Source: Oenanthe sinensis (Eukaryota > Streptophyta > Magnoliopsida > Apiales > Apiaceae). From it: a stretch of 64,000 nt of DNA. The stretch spans positions 47,617,455 through 47,681,454 of the forward strand of contig CM053799.1 of assembly GCA_028671895.1 (NCBI GenBank), written 5' to 3'. This document shows positions 36,574 to 48,000 of this stretch, one piece after another (position 1 is the stretch's first letter; each line of letters begins with the position of its first letter). The notes beneath the pieces are model-generated. The model worked only from the letters and a program-made list of their open reading frames with translations, made no database searches and was not told where the DNA came from. The translations under genes and the position numbers were made by a program.

Positions 36574-36691
36574 ACACGATCAATTACCTGAATTCACGTA
36601 GCAAACAAGAACGATTAGTAACAAATCTCAGTCGGTGATATCTAACGATCACTGATGATAAGTACATTAACTAAACAAAACACTGAACCGA

Positions 36692-36710
36692 GTTCCCGGC
36701 AGCGGCGCCA
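36692..36710 (-). promoter_or_regulatory. Primer binding site, Athila element 1
   Basis: Minus strand TGGCGCCGCTGCCGGGAAC, 6 nt after the LTR end. The TGGCGCC start and the following GC-rich bases resemble the site reported for Athila elements that use tRNA-Asp. The match is from memory and could include a mismatch. Confidence 0.8.
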
Positions 36711-36716
36711 AAAACT

Positions 36717-38112
36717 TGTTCACACTTTATTCACGCAAGAGAACGTGGTCACAAGTAATACAGTAATAAGTAGGATTCGTTCCCACAGAGACTCGACTTG
36801 CTTACGTTTAGTTTACTTATACACCAGAGTATGATTAAGTTTCACTGCTAAGGAAATAATAATTGGAGTTTTGATTACACTACTAATTAAAATTTTAACG
36901 AATTACTTATATGAAATAAACATGGGATTTTAACTTCATAATCTATCTCATCTAGAATCTTATGCCTTTTCAACCTAGCATGTGAAAGTGATGATAACTG
37001 ATCAGACCCTCTAAACTGATAAACGCCAACTTTCGTTGTACGCATACCATCCTAATGAACATCCACAATTGATAGAAGTCAAATAGTCAACCACTACGAT
37101 TAGTCCCTATATGTCTATAGAGATTGAAAACATAATGGCTTAAGCACAAGTATCCATAAAATCCCATAGTCAGTGCAAGACGGTTAGAATTACACCACAA
37201 ATTAATACATGCTCTTAACATGCAAAAACCTATGCTAGCATGGTATGTTCTAAACCCTAGATCCACTTTCGCATTCACGAGGGTTCAACAAACAATCATA
37301 AATATTCGCGACGCATTTACAATGAATAAGCTTAACCATACTAGGATATCCATAACAATCACACACTTTGGCATAAAAACAATCAATATCTAGAATTCCA
37401 TTAAAACCCCATGATAACGTTTAGCCCATAATTGGACTAGCCGACATCATGGGTTCAATTGAAAACATAGTAAAATAAACAATTATGCATAAACTACTGA
37501 TATTAATTGCAAGAGTAAAAGAAACAACCGATAATCCACGTGATGAAAATTACAAAAGAAAATAGCTTGATGGCTCACAAAGTACTCTGCCCTCTTGTAC
37601 GATAATAAAAACCTACTTGCTTACTTAATTGCTTGATAAAAATAATAATCATCCTAATGTCTTAATACTAGGTTATATAAAAACAATGATCCATGGGCTT
37701 GCTGCTTTCTAGGCTTCGAAACGGACCTACTGCAAAAAAAATCAGCAACTGGAGTCGGCTGGAGCGCGGGGGCGCCTCAAGGAGCGCGGGCGCGCCTCAT
37801 TAATAGAGCGCGGGGGTGCCTGTAGAGGGGAGGGCGCGCCTGCCCTTTCTGCCCGGAAATGATTTTCCTTGCTCGTTGCTTCTTTAGCGAGTCGTCTCAC
37901 TTTCTCTTGGTCTCAACTCAAGCCTTGACCCTTCTCCCTTGAATTCCTAGCTCATGTACCACCAATTTATGCAAATATTCATCAATTCTGCTTCGCCTGG
38001 GAATCTGCACACCAAAAACATAAAACACATCAAAAGACACTAAATACTTGGGCACTAGCGATCAATTTAAGCCAAATTGAAACGTATATAGTGGACAAAA
38101 AGTCCACTAACA
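36717..38112 (-). repeat. Athila element 1: middle LTR
   Basis: 1396 bp, same ends and length as the left LTR. It acts as 5' LTR for the complete internal region (PBS at 36692-36710) and at the same time as the 3' LTR for the deleted copy, because a purine tract follows at 38113. Confidence 0.92.
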
Positions 38113-39349
38113 CACCCCCAAACTTAAACCGATGCTTGTCCCCAAGCATAAACAGACTCTGAACAATCTAAGGCAATGCAATGCATGAATGCAACTACTA
38201 TGAAAATGCAACGACCCCCTCGAACTCACCAAAACCAATCGATAAGCCAAGCCTCAAAGAGATGCAATACATCCAAACAGAGCTCGACCAAGCCCCCGTA
38301 TACCATTACTACATGAACAGAAACATGGGTGTGTGCGATGCTCATCAAATATACTCTGACACTAGATCAAAATCATACCTATTTTTCGCCAAGACAATCA
38401 CATGTTTATAAACAGAATGAGCGGTAAACACTCCATAACATGCAAACACCTCCGTCATTCATTTGAGTTAGACAGGGAATCATACTTTATTGCTAATCCA
38501 CCGCTACGACACATAACACAATACATAGGCTTATTTAACCGTGCAATGGATGAGACCCCTAAAGGCTTATACAATAATACCCATGTAGCGAGCGTTAGGT
38601 TAGTGGATCCCAGACTATAAAAAGCCTTAGGTCACTAGGCACAAAGTCCCCTCGAACTTAATTGCCCGAGTATTAAAGAGCTCAACCCTGGTTAATTTTG
38701 CCTCGAATTATTCACATGACTCTTTTTTTTTTAACAGAATCTGGAATGAGAATTCTCAATTCCAACCCTAGACTACTCATAAAACTATGAGCCGGCTACT
38801 AGCCATTTGACGCCTAGCCATTCTTGACAATTACTAACAATTAGCATGAATCTCTGTTTTCCCCCAAACTTATACTTTGGCATTCTTACATTATCAAGGG
38901 AATAACAAACATTCTAGATATAAACATGCGATTAAATCTAAAACAACTAAACATGCATGACTCAACCTAGCCCAAAAGCAACCGATGAGACTGTGTAAAG
39001 AAAGTGCTTCTGAAACATGCAATTCAATTTCATAGGGACTGTAAATCATCCCTCCGTTCATCAATACCACACTCAATTTAACATTGACTTAACAATCAGA
39101 ATTAGCTCGTCCTAAGGGATCATGAAATATGCATGCTATGAAATGCAACTAAGATGGATTTACATGGTAAACGAACGAAAAATAACAAACAAAAAATGCT
39201 CTATATGGACAATTAAAACACAATGCATGAAAATACTACCACTACATACCCTATATGCATCTAACTACAATCTCCATTCCCACCCCCAAACTTAAAATAT
39301 TCAATGTCCCAATTGAAGGCAAGAAACAAAGAAAGTGTGCAGATATACC
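38113..39349 (-). other. Second copy of internal 3' region (deleted Athila unit)
   Basis: Near-identical to 28178-29598, but without the 194-bp tandem duplication. It contains the purine tract and non-coding 3' sequence. Confidence 0.85.
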
Positions 39350-39749
39350 TCAATCTTCAGCCGAGTCACCCTCCTCGGGTGAATCCAGTGGTGGATACAC
39401 GGTGCCAGCGCCATAAACAGGCCAATCTACCTGTACACCAGTAGCCAGAAAGGCTGCACCGAGAGCCTGAGTCAGGTCAGCAGCAAACCGGCTCTGTCTA
39501 TCATCAACTGCGTCCAACCGCCGTGCCAACCTCCTAAAATGAGCCTCACCCATACCAGTACTAGCCACAGCTCGCGGTGCTCTAGAAGATCCAGCCCTAG
39601 CCTCCCTCTGCTGTCTAGGTGGCACGTCACCACCTACAATATACCCTAAGCCTCTGGGATGCGGTACACCACCGTCCCATTCAGGCAGCCGAGCTATCGC
39701 CGCCGTGTCAATGGCACTCGCAGGAAGTTGCAACTGTTCTTCCGCCGGC
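39350..39749 (-). pseudogene. Third ORF of the deleted Athila unit, C-terminal fragment
   Basis: About 130 codons equal to the C-terminal part of the third ORF at 29599-30735, here with Gln instead of the TAG and ending ...EEGDSAED. The upstream (N-terminal) part and all of pol and gag are missing. At about 39749-39754 the sequence jumps into LTR sequence. Confidence 0.88.
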
Positions 39750-39753
39750 CCTT

Positions 39754-40579
39754 TCATAAATGTTCGCGACGCATTTACAATGAATAAGCTTAATCATACT
39801 AGGATATCCATAACAATCACACACTTTGGCATAAAAACAATCAATATCTAGAATCGATAGAAAATTCCATTAAAACCCCATGATAACGTTTAGTCCATAA
39901 TTGGACTAGCCGACATCATGGGTTCAATTGAAAACATAGTAAAATAAACAATTATGCATAAACTACTGATATTAATTGCAAGAGTAAAAGAAACAACTGA
40001 TAATCCACGTGATGAAAATTACAAAAGAAAATAGCTTGACGGCTCACAAAGTACTCTGCCCTCTTGTACGAAAAAAAAACCTACTTGCTTACTTAATTGC
40101 TTGATAAAATAATAATCATCCTAATGTCTTTATACTAGGTTACATAAAAACAATGATCCATGGGCTTGCTGCTTTCTGGGCTTCGAAACGGACCAACTGC
40201 AAAAAAAATCAGCAACTGGAGTCGGCTGGAGCGCGGGGGTGCCTCAAGGAGCGCGGGCGCGCCTCATTAATAGAGCGCGGGGGCGCCTGTAGAGGGGAGG
40301 GCGCGCCTGCCCTTTCTGCCCGGAAATGATTTTCCTTGCTCGTTGCTTCTTTAGCGAGTCGTCTCACTTTCTCTTGGTCTCAACTCAAGCCTTGACCCTT
40401 CTCCCTTGAATTCCTAGCTCATGTACCACCAATTTATGCAAATATTCATCAATTCTGCTTCGCCTGGGAATCTGCACACCAAAAACATAAAACACATCAA
40501 AAGACACTAAATACTTGGGCACTAGCGATCAATTTAAGCCAAATTGAAACGTATATAGTGGACAAAAAGTCCACTAACA
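39754..40579 (-). repeat. Athila element 1: truncated outer LTR
   Basis: Matches the left LTR from about 27361 to its end, with an 11-bp insertion near 39854-39864 and a few small changes. The other 580 bp of the LTR are missing. It ends CCACTAACA, followed by the ATGTC duplication. Confidence 0.9.
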
Positions 40580-40584
40580 ATGTC
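40580..40584. repeat. Target-site duplication of the Athila insertion, right copy
   Basis: ATGTC, matching 26777-26781. Confidence 0.93.
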
Positions 40585-43168
40585 CAGTATTGGTGACGGA
40601 CATTCGTTCTATCTCTTTATGCAATGTTTTAGTGAAAGTTATTACTAAAGTGGTTGCGAATAGATTGAAATTGGTGCTAGATCAGGTGATATCCGAAAAT
40701 CAGAGCGCATTTATATCCGGAAGATTGATCTCTGACAATGTGTTGATAGCTTATGAAGTAATGCACACTCTTAAACGAAAGAGACGGGGGAAAGATGTTT
40801 ATATGGCTTTAAAGCTCGACATGAGCAAGGCTTACGACCGTATCGAATGGAGCTACCTTCAAGCTATATTGTTAAAGATGGGTTTTGACGCCTGGTGGGT
40901 TAATTTAATAATGCAGTGTGTTCAATCAGTTTCGTACCAGATTGTTCATGCTCGAAGGGAAATTGGTCCAATTAAGCCAAGTCGAGGCTTACGTCAAGGA
41001 GATCCTTTATCCCCATACTTATTTTTTTTTGTACAGAAGGTCTCTCGGCTATGCTCCATAGTTTTGAAAATCAGAAATTGATTCAAGGGGTGAAAGTCTG
41101 CAAGCGAGCTCCAAGTATTACTCACATGTTGTTTGCTGATGATTCGTACTTTTACTGTAAGGCAGGGGACAGTGAAGTGCAGAAAATGATGGAAGTTTTG
41201 GCGAAATTTGAGCTTGCTTCGGGTCAAAAGGTTAATTCATCTAAATCATCAGTCTTTTTTAGTACGAATACAAGGACGGATGTTAGATACCAGCTATGTA
41301 ACACCTTATAAATTGAAGAAGCAACAGATGATTGTATGTATTTGGGGCTGCCCAATATGATGAAAAGGAGCAAGGGGGCAACACTGGGATTTTTGAAAGA
41401 CAAAGTAAGAAGACGAACTCAAGGTTGGGATGGAAAAATCATTAACCAGAGTGGGAAAGAGGTGCTGGTAAAGTCAGTCATTCAGTCTTTGCCAACTTAT
41501 GCGATGAGCGTATTTTTATTGCCATTAGAGATAACCAAAGATGTGGAGAGATGTATTTCGAAATTCTGGTGGCATACTAAAAAGACAGATAGCAAAAGCA
41601 TACATTGGATGAGTTGGGACCGATTGAGTAGACATAAATCTTGTGGGGGAATGGGGTTTAGAGACTTCAGAGACTTTAATCTTGCAATGCTTGGCAAACA
41701 AGGTTAGCGTTTCATTAAAAATCCTCACAGCTTGGTTAGTAAGGTTTTTAAGGCGCGCTACTTCCCTGATTGTTCGTTTATGGATGCACAAATTGGGAAC
41801 AATCCGAGTTTTGTTTGGCGGAGTATTTGGGAGGCTAAGCATGTAATTGCAGCAGGTATGAGGTGGAAAATTGGGTCGGGGAACTCTGTTGATATTGTTG
41901 GTCAGCCCTGGTTATTAGATGAGAACAACCCGTTTATCACTTCACCAGTCCAAGGATTGCAGAATTATAAGGTTAGTTCTCTAATGGCTATGGACCACAT
42001 AGGGTGGGATGAGGAAATTCTGAGTGATATGTTTAATATTCGAGACCAACAGTGTATTAAGAGCATAAATCTGACAGGGAGTAATGAGGAGGATGAAGTG
42101 TACTGGGGACAGGAAGTGACAGGTCACTACTCGGTTCGAAGTGCATACAGACTTCTTCAAAAACAGAAGAATTTATGGAGGCAGGAGGATCAGAACAGTA
42201 CGTGGAGAAGGACATGGAGGGTGAAAGCACCACCAAAGATTTTAAATTTCATGTGGAGAGCTTTGTCAAATTGTTTGCTAACAATGACGATGTTAGTACA
42301 GAAACATGTCCCTGTTAGCTCAGTTTGTCAAGTTTGCAGAAGTGGTGATGAAACAGTGGAACATATCTTATGTCATTGTACTTTGGCTTTCCAATGTTGG
42401 CAACGGCTACTTCCTCAGGTAACAGCAAGCGAGAATCATAGTTTTTTCCAATGGTGGCAGAGGGTTTTGGAGGTAGGTGACAACGAGAAAAGAGCAGAAG
42501 TGGCTTCAGTTTGTTAGTCGTTATGGAAAGCTAGAAACGATTTTGTGTGGAACAAGAATTATACTCGGTTGAACGTTGTTATTGCAAAAGCTAGACAGTT
42601 TCTTCTACAATGGAATATAGCCCAAAAGAACAAACAACCATCACGGTTTCCAAACTTCGTTGAAGGTGATGGGAAGGAGCTTTGGGTTGCACCACAGATT
42701 GACTACATGAAGATCTCAGCAGATGCAACAATTTTTTCTGAGTATAATGCTTCGGGTTTGGCGTTGGTTGCAAGAGATGATCAGGGGTCTCTCGTTCAAG
42801 CTCGAACTCAGTATCTTCCAGGGAGGGTGTCGCCTACTATGGCTGAAGCGTTGGCGATTAAAGAAGCCCTTAGCTGGATCAAAAGCCAGGGCTGGACTAA
42901 GGTGGTGGTGGAGTCGGATTGCCTTACGGCTATTCAGGCAATTCGAAGCAAGGTCCCTATGGTATCTCCCCTTGGGCAAGTGGTTCAGGCTTGTCGGAGT
43001 ATGTTGATGGAGTTTAACACAGTATCTCTGTTTTTTGTTAAACGATCTGCTAATATGGCAGCGCATGAATTAGCTCGTCTGTCATATTCTTTTCCAGATC
43101 GAGTTTTCAATAGGAGTTCTATTCCTATTGAGGTTCAGAATGTATTGAGAAGTGATTTGGAGTATTAA
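40585..43168 (+). pseudogene. LINE ORF2, 3' part (reverse transcriptase, zf-RVT, RNase H), broken
   Basis: Continues the frame interrupted at 26776. Visible: RT blocks (SLCNVLVKVITKVVANRLK, ENQSAFISGRLISDNVL, LKLDMSKAYDRIEW, SRGLRQGDPLSPYLF), the active site FADDS near 41130, a zf-RVT region (WRRTWRVKAPPKILNFMWR, CQVCRSGDETVEHILCHC) and a C-terminal RNase H-like domain (MKISADATIF, EALAIKEAL, VESDCLTAIQAI, ANMAAHELAR). Breaks: a frameshift in a T run near 41030, TAA at about 41309, TAG at about 41705, TAG at about 42515. The last frame ends at 43166-43168. The RNase H domain is typical of one branch of plant L1 elements. Confidence 0.9.
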
Positions 43169-43200
43169 TAAAAATTTCATTGTTTGTCAAAAAAAAATAA

Positions 43201-43253
43201 ACTGACAACCACTTGACAAAAAAGTAACATGACAAAACCTAATAAGTTTCCAT
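43201..43253 (+). other. 53-bp segment between LINE tail and repeat
   Basis: Holds three spaced TGACAA words (TGACAACC, TGACAAAAAAG, TGACAAAACC). These echo the TTGTCAAAA at the LINE end and the TTTGACAAAATG at its 5' start. It may be an extended or repeated tail rather than host DNA. Confidence 0.4.
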
Positions 43254-43362
43254 GATTATTTTTTTATAGCTATTTTACAAGTTCGGGTTCTAAAAATATT
43301 TTTGTAAATAAAAAACTGAAAAAATAGGTAAGAAAAATAAATGTACTGGACATGACCCATAT
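43254..43362 (+). repeat. 109-bp direct repeat, right copy
   Basis: Matches 23474-23582 with two substitutions (A for G, T for C). Beyond both copies the flanks differ. Confidence 0.85.
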
Positions 43363-43529
43363 ATTAATATATTAATTGAATAAAAGTATAGAACATTCTA
43401 GCTGAATAAATTGTAGTACAACATACCGTAACAGCTACAATAATAATGACACAACAAACTAGATTTGAATTTTCACATTCAATTTTTCATCAACCCTCTG
43501 CAACAATAAATTCTTCTTCCGATTTTTCG

Positions 43530-43640
43530 TATGTCACTGAAACCAGTAGCTGCTACTTTCGACTTTTCTAGTATTATTTACTGCATAATTGTCTCATCTT
43601 CAAGAAGTAAATCTAATGATCTGCAACCAAAACATGTCAG
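43530..43640 (+). pseudogene. Ghost copy of GALT2, 3' flank resumed
   Basis: Resembles the GALT2 3' flank at about 18768-18884: ATGTCACTGAAACCAGTAGCTGC against ATGTCACTAAAACTATTGCTTC, then GAAGTAAATCTAATGATCTG against GAAGTAGATCTAATGGTCTG. This continues, in order, the ghost that breaks off at about 23395, so the nested elements lie inside it. The match is short and weaker than the intron block. Confidence 0.5.
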
Positions 43641-44700
43641 ATCATATATAAACATTGACAAAGAAAGACTTCTAATTATGAAAGGATTTAAATCCTTTAC
43701 GACATGTTCGAGAAAAAATAAAAATTATCGTGATTTGTATTTAAGGACCGCTTAAAAGAAATTTCGGATATATAAATGTAAGTCTTTAAATTTCCGAAAG
43801 ACATGATCATATACACAAAATTAATGATATGTCTTGATTTATTTTACAATAAACGTAATTTTAGTTTAAGAGGTCATGAAAGTTTAAATTAGGAATGAAT
43901 AATATTATATATTATTAATTTCTTCTTTTCTTAGTTTTATTAATTATTAATATATGGGCCAGAAAGTCAGGCGTGGCGCATAAAGCTAAAGTGATGTTGA
44001 ACTTGTGTTTAAATTTAGGAGATGTAAATGCTGTGAATCCTGCTCATTTCTTTTTATATATACAGCAGAACTCGTATAAATTTGTATTAATAAAATAATA
44101 ATTTGAATATATTTTTTCAGTCTCAATTATTATATTCTCTCAGTTCTTAATTAATTGCATTTAACCCTTTTACATGTATATTAACACGTATAAAAAATAT
44201 AATTTAATAAATTATTTTTTAATTTTTTATGATAAATTTGAGATCTCTAATTTTTTTCTACTCTATAATATCTATTTCACAAAAATGATTGATTCCCGTA
44301 TTTATGAGAAACAACTTTGATAAAATTTCAGGTAGATTTCGTAACAATTTCATGACTAAACATATAATCAAATAATTTTGATGGTTGGTTTCGATAATAA
44401 ACTCACACTATTTAGTATTTACATAACTTTTTCATGTTTGTGCATGTTTATATTTACCTCAAATCTATTGACTTTTTACCTCTATCTCATTTTAAGATTT
44501 GTTTTTAAAAGAATAATAATATTTTTCATTTTTATTCATATTTATAAATAATTAAAATAGAATTTATACTGAAATGACAAAAAATAGAATAATTTTCATT
44601 TTTTTATCAAATATAGAGATGGATAATTATTATATATATATTTTTAATATAGTACTAATGTATTATAAATTTATATTCGTTTTGTTAGAAAAAGAAGGGG
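43641..44700. other. NAT gene 5' flank
   Basis: AT-rich non-coding DNA. No ORF or repeat of note. The NAT promoter should lie at its right end. Confidence 0.5.
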
Positions 44701-44706
44701 ATGAAT

Positions 44707-44721
44707 ATGTATATATAAGAG
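44707..44721 (+). promoter_or_regulatory. TATA box candidate of the NAT gene
   Basis: GTATATATAAGAG lies about 290 bp upstream of the start codon and just ahead of a pyrimidine-rich leader. The placement is typical of a plant TATA box, but the start site is inferred. Confidence 0.45.
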
Positions 44722-44782
44722 TATGAAACACAAAAGTGCCAACTAAAAAAGCGTAACATACAAATATACAAATATACAATAC

Positions 44783-44849
44783 ATCTCTCTCTCTCTCTCT
44801 CTCTCCCTCCCTCCCTCTCTCTCTCTCACACAGTCTCTCTCTCTCTCTG
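44783..44849 (+). repeat. (CT)n pyrimidine-rich tract in the NAT 5' UTR
   Basis: Interrupted CT/CCCT repeats with one CACACAG break. CT-rich leaders are common in plant 5' UTRs and can promote transcription. Confidence 0.85.
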
Positions 44850-45003
44850 TGAAACTTCTTTTTCAACTTTTTTTCAACAAGCACTTAACTTTGTTTACTT
44901 CTCTTCTAATATTCTCTCCTTATAGTAATATACATATATTATTATATATAACATTACATATATTCTCTGTGAAAGCTCCTGAAGCTTCTCACTTAACTCA
45001 TCA

Positions 45004-48000
45004 ATGGCAGACATTACACACCTTCCCATGGAACAGCTTCAAGACCTTGAGTACTGTATTGATTCCAATCCTCCATGGCGTATGTACCCTTCTTGCCTCT
45101 CCTTCTTTTTTTTATCAAAGATTCTATCTTTTATATGTGTGTGTGTGTGTGTTTTTATGTATATGATTATAGTGGGCATGAAGTAAGATTGTGGATGTGA
45201 CCAAGAATTTTGTTTTTTTCAATAAATCAAACATTAATGGCCTTTAGATTATGTGACCTCATTTCAAATTTGTTTTTTTGTTGTTATTAAAGGTTTTGTC
45301 TTTATTAATTATTGTGACATTTTTTGAATGCAAGTGATGGGAGCTTTTTTGGAAGAAAAAGATAATGCTGTCATTTATTTAGCTAATTTGTCACTGAAGA
45401 TGGAAGAGATTGAAGCTTTTTAATTTTACTGTTACTGATTGTTAGGTTAGTGGTAGTGCTATTGTGGTAGCCCTACTTTCTTTCTTTTTTTAGGGTAAAT
45501 TATGTATATTTCGAATATATTAGTTTTTATGTATATGGAGAGGGGAGTGAGAATTTGAACCTGTGATCTTGGTCATAGTGGAGGGAAGGGGAATGAGCTT
45601 TGTCATTTGGGTGATAATGAATTTTAAGGTTTCGGTATATCTTTGAGTAGTAGTGGATTACTGGGGAATGGGATTAGTTTCAAAGGAAAATTACACTTTC
45701 ATAAGCAGAAAGTCAAAAACATGTTTGCTCTTGGTATAGCATTTTTTCTTTTGTCCTCGGAAGTTCGGACCTTTTGTTTGATTCTGGTGTTGTAGTGGTT
45801 ACAAAATATTCCTTTTTGAGGATTGTCCCAATAGTATTTCTAACAAAAAGTGGGTCTTAAACTTCAGCGTTGGCAAAGGTTATGCACTTCCGATATATGT
45901 TCTATAAGTCTGGAAATTGTATCGTATATATCGTTTCTTAGCACAAGGCAAGTGTGGTGGGAATGCCACTGGTGTGAGCGGAATGTTGGGAAACCACTTG
46001 GATGTTGGTCTTCTGTCAACTTTTACGTGCATTATTTTATAATCTGGGCAGGCTTCTTGCACATGTACTTGTCCTCCACTGATATATGTAGTTATATAAT
46101 ATTGTGGAATGTCAGATCTTTATCAGGCTTCAAGAAGACTATCGGTGAACAGTGAAATAATATATTAGCAGGGAAATAATAATCTTCCACACTAATAAAT
46201 TGGGACATCTCTTCTCCCCTTCCCAAATACCAATTAACCATTTTACTAGTTTTTACATTGTCTCGGACCTTGGTACTTCACTTCGGATATATGCTGTCAA
46301 TTCAGTTCTGTCCTGTAAACTTGTACGAAACTGGACTATCTATGCAGAAATAATTCCAATAAATGCCAAATTTAAATGCATCCGAATTCCTTCTCTAATT
46401 CTTCCTCTGAACTCCTCATGCTTGAACTTTAGAATTTAATTAGATTCTCTGAAGAAGTAAAATGTTACTTCATCTCACCAGGATATGTTTTCAGCTCTGC
46501 ATTGGTCTACTTAATTGCTTTTATTCAAAACTAATTTTTTGCAATGCAGCTGAAACCATCTTGTTAGCGTTCCAAAACTATATACTGGTGCTGGGGACAA
46601 GTGTTATGATCCCCACTCTTCTTGTCCCATTGATGGGTGGTACTGATGTAAGTCCCCTTGATTTGGTTTTTGTTGTACTTCATTCATGTTTTACATCCAA
46701 GGTTAACAGTAGAACAGACAAAAGTTCATTTTAGTTATAAAAAATATAGTTGTCTTGTATCCTTTTTTTTTACATTTTTAGTTAAGTTGCAGCTTTGTGG
46801 TTTTCTCTCAAACTCTTCTAGCTCATTAATATCTATGAAGTCAATATAAGAAATCCCAAGTCAAAAGGGTTGACGAACAAGCTTTCAAATGATTTTCTAT
46901 AAAGACTGCTTCTTACCTCACACAATTTTCAGTAGTTGGCCTTTAAGCAAGATTGAATGTATGACCTATATCTCCTTGGTAACTTACAAGTAATAATGTT
47001 CACTTACTCAAATAACAGGGGGAGAAGGCACGGGTAATACAAACTTTGTTGTTTGTAGCTGGTGTTAACACACTTCTTCAAGCGCTTTTTGGAACAAGAT
47101 TACCAGCTGTAGTTGGAGGATCATTTGCTTATGTCATTCCCGTATTAAATATCATTTTTGATTCTTCTCTACAACGAATCACCAACAATCATGATGTAAG
47201 ATTCCACTCCACAATCTCAATTCTTTGGTTGTTCTGGGATGTTGGGAAGTCATGTGATACTAAAAAGTGATTATGTAGAGGGTTTCTAATATATAGTGAA
47301 TCTTCCTTGTACAATTTTTTGATGAAAAATAAAATAACACCTTTTAAAATTGCAAAGTTCAAGCACATGAAAAATTACTCTGCAGCAAAATCACATCCTG
47401 AACAGGGTACTTCATATTTTTCATCTTGTAACTAAGAGCTTAGCTTGAATGATAGGTAATTAAATACATTTATTCTTTGTCTCTCTTCATCTTGCAGAGG
47501 TTTATCGAAACAATGCGAGCTATCCAAGGAGCTCTGATTGTAGCATCAAGTATTCAAATAATCCTGGGATACAGCCAAGTATGGGGTCTCTTCTCCCGGT
47601 ATGTCACGTTACATGAGTGAACGAAATATTAATACTACATGGAAATAGTTTTATAGTCTCTTGGTTTAATTTCACAGGTTTTTTAGTCCTCTTGGCATGG
47701 CGCCTGTAGTGGGTTTGGTTGGTTTGGGATTATTTCAACGAGGATTCCCTGAGGTAGGTTTCATCTTTTTCTGTGAAAATGTAGTTTTGGTGCTCATCCT
47801 AATAATATTCTAGATATAACGTGTGAAGACTTTTCTTTACTGAAGCCTGTGATATGATCAGGATAGATCCACCTAATGTCATTAGTCATTACTGACTGAA
47901 TCATGACATCCACAACATCATGTATTTTCTAACGTTTATAGTGGGTTGTCCTAAAAAAGTGCAGTAACTTTGTACTTCATCATAAATGCAATCTGAAACT

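Larger units (their letters stand above)
26782..40579 (-). mobile_element. Athila-type Ty3/gypsy retrotransposon, three-LTR tandem
   Basis: 13.8 kb insertion in LINE ORF2, bounded by ATGTC duplications and by TG...CA ends (plus strand TGTTCACAC to CCACTAACA). Plus-strand order: LTR 26782-28177; complete internal region 28178-36716 (third ORF, pol, gag, PBS, all read on the minus strand); LTR 36717-38112; partial internal region 38113 to about 39749 (same 3' UTR and the end of the third ORF); truncated LTR about 39754-40579. The Athila lineage is inferred from gag (retrotrans_gag), the protease-RT style (CDLGASINLMPYSIF, LADRSITYPRGIIEDV) and a third ORF after pol. The deleted copy lost everything from inside its 5' LTR through PBS, gag and pol into the third ORF. 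Confidence 0.92.
23583..43200 (+). mobile_element. L1-type LINE, inactive, split by an LTR retrotransposon
   Basis: An element of about 5.8 kb if the Athila insertion is removed. Order: 5' UTR (23583-24093), ORF1 (24094-25191), a 99-nt gap, ORF2 (25291-26776, continuing 40585-43168), a short 3' UTR and an A-rich tail at 43189-43200. The gene order and domains (DUF4283-type ORF1 with a CCHC knuckle; ORF2 with AP endonuclease, reverse transcriptase, zf-RVT and RNase H) are those of plant L1 elements. ORF2 has at least five in-frame stops and two frameshifts plus the insertion, so the element is dead. A 109-bp direct repeat flanks it, abutting the 5' end and lying 53 bp beyond the tail. Confidence 0.9.

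Noticed and set aside
26782..40579. Two independent Athila insertions side by side
   Set aside because: Only one 5-bp duplication pair flanks the whole structure, and the middle LTR is shared by both internal regions with no target duplication around it.
44663..44884. ORF rich in Glu/Arg antisense to the CT repeat upstream of NAT
   Set aside because: Product of a simple repeat read on the other strand.
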